The notes beneath the pieces are model-generated. The model searched no databases and was not told the DNA's origin. It worked only from the letters and a program-made list of their open reading frames with translations. From an uncultured Treponema sp. (GTDB lineage Bacteria; Spirochaetota; Spirochaetia; Treponematales; Treponemataceae), in the NCBI GenBank assembly GCA_937891125.1, contig CALAEZ010000165.1, forward strand, positions 1 through 7,789: a DNA stretch of 7,789 bases. The letters are read 5' to 3'. Shown piece after piece: positions 1 to 5,101 of the stretch (position 1 is its first letter; each line of letters begins with the position of its first letter). The position numbers and the translations under genes are program-made.

Positions 1-1281
1 AAGCCTCGCCTGTTGATTAATGACCTTACAAAAAAAGGCATGCATGAGTTGAGGGAACTTGGCTCCCAGTATGGAATGTCTGCCGATGATCTTGCTCCAA
101 TGAAAAAGCAGGATTTGATTTTTTCTGTACTGAAAGCTCATACAGAACATGGTGGCATTATTTTTGCCGAAGGTGCGCTTGAAATCTTACCGGACGGCTA
201 CGGCTTTTTAAGAAGTCCCCAGAATAGCTATCTTCCAGGTCCTGACGACATTTATATTTCACCAAGCCAAATTCGTCTGTTCAATCTAAAAACAGGCGAC
301 ACGGTCTACGGTCAGACGAGAAGTCCAAAGGACGGCGAACGGTTCTTTGCGCTTTTACGCATTGAAACCGTAAACTTTGATGAGCCGCGTGTTGCACAGA
401 CCCGTGTTCCTTTTGAAAACCTGACACCGCTGTATCCAAACAGCAAGTTCACTCTTGAAACCGTTTCTGCAGAGTACAGCACCCGCATTATTGACTTGTT
501 TGCACCAATTGGAAAGGGGCAACGCTTGTTGATTGTCGCTCCTCCAAAAGCTGGTAAAACGACAATCATGCAAAAGGTTGCTAATGCAATCACTGCAAAT
601 AACCCTGAAGTGTACTTGATTGTGCTTTTAATTGACGAACGTCCTGAGGAAGTTACCGACATGGAGCGAGCAATTAAGGGCGAGGTTATTTCTTCAACAT
701 TTGATGAGCAGGCGACTCGTCATGTGCAGGTGGCAGAAATGGTGCTTGAAAAGGCAAAACGTCTTGTTGAGCACAAGCGTGATGTTGTTATTTTGCTTGA
801 CTCAATTACTCGCTTAGCACGTGCATATAACCAGACTGTTCCCACAAGCGGTAAGGTGCTTTCTGGTGGTGTTGATTCAAATGCGCTTCATAAGCCAAAG
901 CGGTTCTTCGGAGCTGCTCGAAACATTGAAGAAGGTGGCTCGCTTACCATTATTTCAACAGCTCTTATTGATACCGGAAGCCGCATGGATGAGGTTATTT
1001 TTGAAGAGTTTAAGGGAACGGGTAACAGCGAAATTGACCTTGACAGAAAGCTTGCTGAACGTCGTCTTTTCCCTGCAATCAACATCAAAAAAAGTGGAAC
1101 GCGTAAGGAAGAACTTTTGCTTGATGAGGCAACACTGCAAAAGCTTTGGGTGCTTCGCAAGGTTATTAATCCGATGGAAGATGCAGAAATTATGGAGCTT
1201 ATCTTAGGACAGATGAAGAAGAGCAAGGATAATGCGGCTTTCCTGTTGAATATGAATACCGGTTCTGCTGCAATCGACTAA
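1..1281 (+). CDS. rho: Transcription termination factor Rho (5' end outside window)
   Basis: Rho is a homohexameric RNA-dependent ATPase and helicase that loads on nascent RNA in the cytoplasm and dissociates stalled elongation complexes. The reading frame is open from base 1. The TTG at base 13 has no ribosome-binding site, and in-frame codons before it already read as protein (KPRL), so I treat the gene as cut by the window edge; many Rho proteins carry an extra N-terminal extension. Visible in order are the N-terminal helical subdomain with the MKKQDLIFSVL stretch, the RNA-binding cold-shock-like fold containing DGYGFLR, and the ATPase core. The core has Walker A APPKAGKT (bases 538-561), Walker B ending VVILLDSITRLARAYN, the Q-loop SGKVLSGGVDSNAL and the SGTRKEELL segment. 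Alignment with E. coli Rho from memory is nearly continuous to the C-terminus. The stop (TAA) lies 183 bases before rpmE, with no clear intrinsic terminator between, so readthrough into rpmE is possible. Confidence 0.97.
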   Translation, partial: KPRLLINDLTKKGMHELRELGSQYGMSADDLAPMKKQDLIFSVLKAHTEHGGIIFAEGALEILPDGYGFLRSPQNSYLPGPDDIYISPSQIRLFNLKTGDTVYGQTRSPKDGERFFALLRIETVNFDEPRVAQTRVPFENLTPLYPNSKFTLETVSAEYSTRIIDLFAPIGKGQRLLIVAPPKAGKTTIMQKVANAITANNPEVYLIVLLIDERPEEVTDMERAIKGEVISSTFDEQATRHVQVAEMVLEKAKRLVEHKRDVVILLDSITRLARAYNQTVPTSGKVLSGGVDSNALHKPKRFFGAARNIEEGGSLTIISTALIDTGSRMDEVIFEEFKGTGNSEIDLDRKLAERRLFPAINIKKSGTRKEELLLDEATLQKLWVLRKVINPMEDAEIMELILGQMKKSKDNAAFLLNMNTGSAAID

Positions 1282-1291
1282 TGCTTGAGCA

Positions 1292-1321
1292 TTGACGCAG
1301 AGCTTGTTTTTCTGCTATAAT
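1292..1321 (+). promoter_or_regulatory. Sigma-70 type promoter for rpmE, extended -10
   Basis: TTGACG (1292-1297) is followed after 18 bases by a perfect TATAAT (1316-1321). TG lies one base upstream of the -10 (1313-1314), giving the extended form TGCTATAAT. RpoD encoded in this window keeps the residues that read these elements. The predicted start is around base 1328, leaving a leader of about 135 bases before the rpmE ATG. The -35 overlaps the right arm of a small hairpin (AATGC/GCATT, 1280-1293) that begins on the rho stop codon. The assignment is from sequence only. Confidence 0.8.
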
Positions 1322-1327
1322 GTTCAA

Positions 1328-1464
1328 CATGTTCTTGTGGTGTTGTCTTGATTTGTAACGGTGAGGGAATGATACAAACACTACGTGCCTTTTATGTGGT
1401 ACTTTTTGTGTAAGGTAGTGCTGACCGGCTTTTCTACAGCATCGGGCAAGAGAAGGAGTTTTAT
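1328..1464 (+). promoter_or_regulatory. Long structured 5' leader of rpmE
   Basis: This is the untranslated stretch between the predicted rpmE start site and the ATG. CACTAC (1379-1384) is the exact complement of GTAGTG (1415-1420). Directly inside it GTGCC (1385-1389) can pair with GGTAC (1398-1402) through one G-U, stacking a second helix with an 8-base loop and leaving a 12-base one-sided bulge. The right arm GTAGTG overlaps TGCTG (1419-1423), which can instead pair with CAGCA (1437-1441) shortly before the ribosome-binding site. The two pairings exclude each other. Structured leaders ahead of L31 genes are known in several phyla and are thought to mediate ribosomal-protein feedback. That this one does so is inference, and the short helices could also be chance. 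Confidence 0.35.
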
Positions 1465-1674
1465 ATGAAAAAGGGTATTCATCCTGAATACAAATTGACG
1501 AAGATTACTTGCGTTTGCGGCAACGTAATTGAAACACGTTCGACGGTAGAAAATATCAACGTTGAAATTTGTTCTGCTTGTCACCCATTCTACACTGGTA
1601 AGCAGAAGCTTGTTGATACAGCTGGTCGCATTGATCGCTTCAACAAACGCTACGGCATTAAAGCTGCAAACTAA
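1465..1674 (+). CDS. rpmE: Ribosomal protein bL31, zinc-binding (C+) form
   Basis: bL31 sits on the 50S subunit and bridges to the 30S head, contributing to subunit association. The 69 residues match the usual length and the E. coli sequence closely: MKKGIHPEY at the start, RSTV in the middle, CSACHPFYTGKQK and DRFNKRYGI toward the end. Four cysteines, C16, C18, C36 and C39 (CxC and CxxC), form the zinc site, so this is the zinc-dependent paralogue type; no zinc-free copy is visible here. The ATG follows AGAAGGAG (1451-1458) with a 6-base spacer. The gene has its own promoter and long leader, and its mRNA ends at the hairpin immediately after the stop. No convincing Zur-like operator was seen by eye. 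Confidence 0.98.
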   Translation: MKKGIHPEYKLTKITCVCGNVIETRSTVENINVEICSACHPFYTGKQKLVDTAGRIDRFNKRYGIKAAN

Positions 1675-1706
1675 AAAAAAGCCCGCTTTATGAAGCGGGT
1701 TTTTTT
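1675..1706. terminator. Bidirectional intrinsic terminator between rpmE and the converging small gene
   Basis: GCCCGCTT (1681-1688) and AAGCGGGT (1693-1700) form an 8-bp stem (outer pair G-U) with loop TATG. It is flanked by a run of A on the left and T on the right, so U-tracts follow the hairpin on both strands. It starts directly after the rpmE stop codon. On the minus strand it follows the stop of the small gene at 1717 after about ten bases. Confidence 0.95.
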
Positions 1707-1716
1707 ATGCCTAAAA

Positions 1717-1977
1717 TTACAGTGCTAAATCGCCGTAGAGGGACTTCATTTTTTGTAGCATTCCCTCAGTCATGCGCTGTAAATAAACGAGATAATCCTG
1801 GTATGCAGCTGCAGGATTTTCTGCGTTTGCCCGAAATACTCCTTCAGTAGGTTCACCTTCCTTTTGAATAAGCTTTTTTTCTAGCCGTTTTATGCTCCTA
1901 AGCACTTTGTTGCGGTTCAAAATAAGCATATCATATTCTGGATCAGAAAAGCGCTTATATGTTTTTTTTTGTACCAT
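1717..1977 (-). CDS. Small helical protein of unknown function (86 aa)
   Basis: I do not recognise this family. It is very likely a real gene: ATG is preceded by a consensus AGGAGG (1986-1991) with an 8-base spacer, the frame fills the space up to the bidirectional terminator, and the strand matches its upstream neighbour. The protein has no signal peptide, membrane segment or cysteine. It starts with a basic segment (MVQKKTYKRF). A lysine- and leucine-rich stretch around residues 17-40 is likely helical, possibly coiled coil; a linker rich in E, P and N follows, and then a second helix with regularly spaced Y, L and M (about 58-84), so a helical hairpin is plausible. It lies 81 bases downstream of the rRNA methyltransferase gene with no terminator between, so the two are probably co-transcribed. 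A run of nine A covers codons 3-6 (see the separate entry). A role in RNA or ribosome binding would be only a guess from charge and context. Confidence 0.8.
   Translation of the reverse strand: MVQKKTYKRFSDPEYDMLILNRNKVLRSIKRLEKKLIQKEGEPTEGVFRANAENPAAAYQDYLVYLQRMTEGMLQKMKSLYGDLAL
1962..1970 (-). repeat. A9 homopolymer at codons 3-6 of the small gene
   Basis: Nine consecutive A on the coding strand (T on plus) encode the Gln-Lys-Lys-Thr start of the small protein. Reading the alternative frames by hand, loss of one A gives a stop after about 19 codons and gain of one A gives a stop after about 7 codons. Runs of this length are known substrates for replication slippage and RNA-polymerase slippage; whether that happens here is not shown. 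Confidence 0.6.
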
Positions 1978-2058
1978 AAATAATTCCTCCTCAGTATATA
2001 CACTTGTCGCATAAATATAATGCTATTTTAATGTGTTTTTATTCTACATCGCTTTTCT

Positions 2059-3183
2059 TTATTTTGCAATTTGTAATTTCCAACAACGGCGATTTTTACT
2101 TCCCTTGAAATCTTCGGGGAGTGACTCCTCTGTTATGTCTGAAATACAAATAGCTTTTCCTTTTTTTGTGATCTGAGGAAGTTTTTCCTGATCAAAAATA
2201 AGCTTGCGACTGTTTGTTGAAAAATAGAGTGTTCCGCCAGCATTGAGAAGTTCAAGGCAGTTCGAACAGAGTGAAGCCCAGTCGCGATTTACATCAAAAA
2301 TTGTTTTGAGCGCTTTTGAGTTAGAAAACGTTGGTGGATCTAAAATGATGATATCGTAGCGATTTTCATTTTCATCAGGTAATGCTGTTTTTTTTGCCAA
2401 GAATTCGCATACATCGCTTCGGGTAAAACAGTATACGTCACCGAAAAAGTTGTTTTGGTGCATATTTTCTACTGCCCATGAAAGATAGGTATTACTTAAA
2501 TCAACAGATTCAACGAAAGAGGCTCCTCCTGCAGCCGCATACACAGAAAAGGAGCCGGTGTAACAAAAGAGATTGAGTACCCGTTTTCCTTTGCTGCTTG
2601 CTCGAACAAGCTTTCGTAGTGGGCGGTGATCGAAAAAAAGCCCTGTGTCAAGGTATTCGCGCAGATTGATTTTAAAAATCTCACCACACTCTTGTACAAG
2701 CCCTATGCCCCCCCCTTCGACTTGCGTGTTTTTCTCATATTGATTTTCACCCCTTTGTTTCTTTCTAAGCTTTGTTATAACATGACTCTCTTGAACATGC
2801 AGGATCATACGTGCAGCTTCTGCCATTTTTTTGAGCCATGCTTCTTCAAGCTGTGCGTCTCGCTCATAGGGGCGTTCGTATAAAAAAAGGTGTAGCCAGC
2901 GTCTGTCTTCTGCTTGAGCAATTGCTGCTGCATTGTTTTCGCTTATTGCTTTTTCTTCCTGTCTGGTAAATGCTAAAGCGGCCTGCTTTGTTTGTATTTC
3001 CTCTGGCAAAAATGTATAGAGATCTATTGCTAGTGGGATTTCTGGAATATCCTTATCATAAATGCGGTAACAGGTTACCTGCTCTTTTCGAGCCCATTTT
3101 CGAAGAAGCTTAAAGCGCTTGGTAAGTCTGTTTTTAAGCAGCGCTGCCTGATAGTTGTTTTTTTCTGTTTCCGAAGTAATCAT
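2059..3183 (-). CDS. rlmK: Stand-alone RlmK-type 23S rRNA guanine-N7 methyltransferase
   Basis: This is a class I SAM-dependent rRNA methyltransferase. It aligns from memory with the C-terminal RlmK half of the E. coli fusion RlmKL, which makes m7G2069 in 23S rRNA. Shared landmarks, numbered from the chosen ATG, are NRL..R...LRKWARKE with YRIYDKDIPE near the N-terminus, RKKQRG.NQY, YLDTGLFFDHRPLR, the SAM-binding NLFCYTGSFSVYAAAGG (about 204-220), an acidic motif-II residue in VDLSNTYL, and the catalytic-type motif DPPTFSNSK (about 282-290). The RlmL half (THUMP plus m2G2445 domain) is absent, and I see no PUA domain as in RlmI. I place the start at ATG 3183 (374 aa). The GTG at 3201 would add six residues, but it has no ribosome-binding site and overlaps the promoter. 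ATG 3183 itself has no Shine-Dalgarno and lies right behind a -10 box, suggesting a leaderless mRNA. A G8 tract interrupts the middle of the gene. The exact target base is inferred from the family. Confidence 0.88.
   Translation of the reverse strand: MITSETEKNNYQAALLKNRLTKRFKLLRKWARKEQVTCYRIYDKDIPEIPLAIDLYTFLPEEIQTKQAALAFTRQEEKAISENNAAAIAQAEDRRWLHLFLYERPYERDAQLEEAWLKKMAEAARMILHVQESHVITKLRKKQRGENQYEKNTQVEGGGIGLVQECGEIFKINLREYLDTGLFFDHRPLRKLVRASSKGKRVLNLFCYTGSFSVYAAAGGASFVESVDLSNTYLSWAVENMHQNNFFGDVYCFTRSDVCEFLAKKTALPDENENRYDIIILDPPTFSNSKALKTIFDVNRDWASLCSNCLELLNAGGTLYFSTNSRKLIFDQEKLPQITKKGKAICISDITEESLPEDFKGSKNRRCWKLQIAK
2708..2715 (-). repeat. G8 homopolymer inside rlmK
   Basis: Eight consecutive G on the coding strand (C on plus) encode the Gly run after VE, residues 157-159 of the 374-aa product, just ahead of the catalytic domain. 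By hand translation, deleting one G creates an in-frame TAG within the next few bases (product about 159 aa). Adding one G reaches TGA after about eleven codons (about 167 aa). Both lose the whole SAM-binding domain. In treponemes poly-G tracts are known sites of length variation; variation at this site is inference. Confidence 0.7.
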
Positions 3184-3189
3184 GTCAAC

Positions 3190-3218
3190 AGTATAGCACA
3201 CTCTAGCGCTTTCGGGAA
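3190..3218 (-). promoter_or_regulatory. Extended -10 promoter for rlmK, overlapping its start region
   Basis: Read on the minus strand, TGCTATACT (3198-3190) is an extended -10 element with five of six -10 matches. A weak -35 candidate, TTCCCG (3218-3213), lies 17 bases upstream. Only six bases separate the -10 from the ATG at 3183, so transcription would start at or within a base or two of the initiation codon. The promoter lies just downstream of the rpoD terminator, where a new promoter is needed. Confidence 0.6.
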
Positions 3219-3225
3219 TGTGAAT

Positions 3226-3264
3226 AAAAAAAGCTACAAGCGCAAATAGTTGCTCTTGTAGCTT
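3226..3264 (-). terminator. Intrinsic terminator after rpoD
   Basis: AAGCTACAAG and CTTGTAGCTT (3231-3240 and 3255-3264 on plus) form a perfect 10-bp stem. After one mismatch a further 4-bp GCAA/TTGC helix closes a CTAT loop. On the minus strand the stem is followed by a run of seven U. It starts within about ten bases of the rpoD stop codon and ends the mltG-dnaG-rpoD unit before rlmK. The plus-strand U-run is only four bases, so I call it unidirectional. Confidence 0.93.
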
Positions 3265-3272
3265 TTGGAAGC

Positions 3273-5051
3273 TTATATTTCGATATAATCGCGTAATCCG
3301 CTTGCACGGCGCGGATGGCGGAGTCTTCGTAAGGCTTTCGCTTCAATCTGGCGAATGCGCTCACGGGTAACGTTAAAATACAAGCCCACTTCTTCGAGTG
3401 TTAGGCTGTAGCCATCATCAAGTCCGAAGCGCATTTTTAGGACTTCTTGCTCTCGTGGTGGAAGGGTATTAAGTACAAGCCGGAGTTGCTCCTGCAAGAG
3501 AGCATATGCAGTCTGATTTGCTGGGTTTTCAACTTCCTTATCTTCGATGAAATCCCCTAACTGACTGTCTTCCTCTTCACCGATTGGTGTTTCCAAAGAA
3601 ATTGGCTCGCGAGCAACATTCTTTACCTGCTTTACACGACTGACCGGCCAACCGAGCTGCTGTGCGATCTCCTCATCATTGGGTTCTCGCCCCAGCTTCT
3701 GCATAAGCTGGCGGCCTTCTCGAACGACCTTGTTTATTTGCTCAATCATGTGGACTGGAACACGAATGGTTCGTGCCTGATCACTAATAGAACGCGTGAT
3801 TGCCTGACGAATCCACCATGTAGCATATGTTGAAAATTTATATCCCTTGCGGTATTCAAATTTTTCTACGGCTTTTATAAGACCGATATTGCCCTCTTGC
3901 ACAAGGTCAAAGAACTGCAAGCCGCGATTTGTGTATTTCTTTGCAATAGAAACAACAAGACGCAAGTTTGCGTTTATGAGGCGATTTTTAGCCTTTTCCA
4001 TCATGCGCCGACCACGGTCAATTTCTTCTGCCATATCAATGATTTCGGAAACGTTGTTTTCAAAATCGTATTCCATGCGACGAAGCTTGCGATCGATTTT
4101 CTGGATTTGCGTGTAGACGTCTCGAATTGCTTCGCTCGATAGACCGAGCTCTTGCTCTAGCTTTGTCGCTTCACTGTGGATAGCTAGTCTTCGGCCAAGA
4201 CTGCGTAGTTCTGCAGGATTGGTAATTCGCAGCTCTCGCATTTTCTTTTCTTGATTATGTCGATAGACGCTGATTTTCTGTGTTGCATCAACAAATTTTT
4301 CGCTAAACCGCTCAATTTCCTCTGACTGAATGTCCATTTTACGCAATTCAGGCAGAATTTTATTTCGTAATGCCATTAAGTGCGTATTTTCGGTAAAGTC
4401 TTGTGTCGGATCTGCCTCGTACAACTGCTTTTTTAGCGCCATGTATTGCTTCATCTCTTGCAGAACGGGCTTTAAAAATTCAGAATAGCATGTTTTTAGG
4501 CGACGTTTTTCTGCCATTTCCTCGTTGATTTCCTTGCGCGCCTTGCCAGGCTCATGCAAATCAATACGAGTAAAAGCTTTCTGTGCTACAGCGAAAAACT
4601 CGGGAATCATCATTCCGGAAAGCTTTATGACATTTTTTATAATGTTTTCGCCGTCTTCCATCTCTTTTGATAGAATAACCTCTTGTTCTGCGGTTAAGAG
4701 CTTTTCTTTTCCGATTTCGCGCAGGTACAAACGGATAGGGTCGTCAACATTGGAGTCTTTTTCACTGTTTACCAAGCGTTGCCCTGAAGCGCTTTCTTCT
4801 TTTTGCTCCTCGTCAGCAAGTTCTGCATCCTCATCGCTTGCCAAATCCTCATCGTCTGCCTCGTCATCCAAATCATCTTCTTCCATGACCTGAATGTTGT
4901 TTTGAGTGAGTAGCTGAAGCACAGGCTCCATCTTTGGTGAATTGACAAAATCTTGTCCGAGGATTTCATTAATTTCATCCCAAGAAACAATCTGTTTGTC
5001 TTTGGCGTAATCCAGAAGTTTTTGTACTGAGGGATCTAACTCTTGATCCAT
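3273..5051 (-). CDS. rpoD: Primary RNA polymerase sigma factor (sigma-70, RpoD)
   Basis: The housekeeping sigma subunit directs core RNA polymerase to -35/-10 promoters. I choose ATG 5051 (592 aa, beginning MDQELDPSVQKLL) because AAGGA (5059-5063) sits 7 bases upstream. The in-frame TTG at 5105 would overlap the dnaG stop and adds 18 residues unlike the family. Order, numbered from this ATG: region 1.1 (about 1-55); an acidic linker (about 57-86, 20 of 30 residues D or E); region 1.2 with DDPIRLYLREIG (about 103-114); a long non-conserved region (about 135-345) marking a primary sigma; regions 2.1-2.4, including GYKFSTYATWWIRQAITR with the conserved Q and T that read the -10; region 3 with ISLETPIGEEEDSQLGDFIE (finger); and region 4 with the -35-binding helix VTRERIRQIEAKALRRLR near the C-terminus. 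It lies 50 bases after dnaG, probably in the same mRNA, and is closed by a strong terminator. Promoters in this window fit its predicted specificity. Confidence 0.98.
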   Translation of the reverse strand: MDQELDPSVQKLLDYAKDKQIVSWDEINEILGQDFVNSPKMEPVLQLLTQNNIQVMEEDDLDDEADDEDLASDEDAELADEEQKEESASGQRLVNSEKDSNVDDPIRLYLREIGKEKLLTAEQEVILSKEMEDGENIIKNVIKLSGMMIPEFFAVAQKAFTRIDLHEPGKARKEINEEMAEKRRLKTCYSEFLKPVLQEMKQYMALKKQLYEADPTQDFTENTHLMALRNKILPELRKMDIQSEEIERFSEKFVDATQKISVYRHNQEKKMRELRITNPAELRSLGRRLAIHSEATKLEQELGLSSEAIRDVYTQIQKIDRKLRRMEYDFENNVSEIIDMAEEIDRGRRMMEKAKNRLINANLRLVVSIAKKYTNRGLQFFDLVQEGNIGLIKAVEKFEYRKGYKFSTYATWWIRQAITRSISDQARTIRVPVHMIEQINKVVREGRQLMQKLGREPNDEEIAQQLGWPVSRVKQVKNVAREPISLETPIGEEEDSQLGDFIEDKEVENPANQTAYALLQEQLRLVLNTLPPREQEVLKMRFGLDDGYSLTLEEVGLYFNVTRERIRQIEAKALRRLRHPRRASGLRDYIEI

Positions 5052-5101
5052 GTATCTGTCCTTATCATAAATATATGAAATGTTAAAGAAACGGTAGCCC
5101 G

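Noticed and set aside
13..15. TTG as the start of rho
   Set aside because: There is no ribosome-binding site in the 12 bases before it, and the frame is open and protein-like to the window edge; the true start is upstream, outside the window.
1280..1293. Small hairpin AATGC-TTGA-GCATT as a terminator for rho
   Set aside because: The stem is only five pairs and no U-run follows directly; it overlaps the rpmE -35 box instead.
1978..2058. Separate promoter for the small gene, or terminator after rlmK
   Set aside because: The TATACT-like box is too close to the ribosome-binding site and lacks a -35; the only inverted repeat (GCAT/ATGC) is four pairs without a U-run.
2496..2699. Alternative-frame ORF on the minus strand inside rlmK as a separate gene
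   Set aside because: It has no family-like sequence and no ribosome-binding site, and an in-frame TAG lies just upstream; the main frame matches RlmK throughout.
3199..3201. GTG as the start of rlmK
   Set aside because: It overlaps the promoter -10 region and has no ribosome-binding site; the ATG six codons later fits the predicted transcript start.
3284..3289. TATAAT on the plus strand as an antisense promoter into rpoD
   Set aside because: There is no acceptable -35 at 15-19 bases and no TG extension; the bases are explained by the last rpoD codons.
4525..4893. 122-codon plus-strand ORF opposite rpoD
   Set aside because: Its serine-rich translation is the mirror of the acidic and lysine-rich codons of rpoD; it has no ribosome-binding site or recognisable domain.
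5052..5101. Internal promoter between dnaG and rpoD (TATGAT-like box)
   Set aside because: The box is imperfect with no convincing -35; AT-rich spacing alone explains it.
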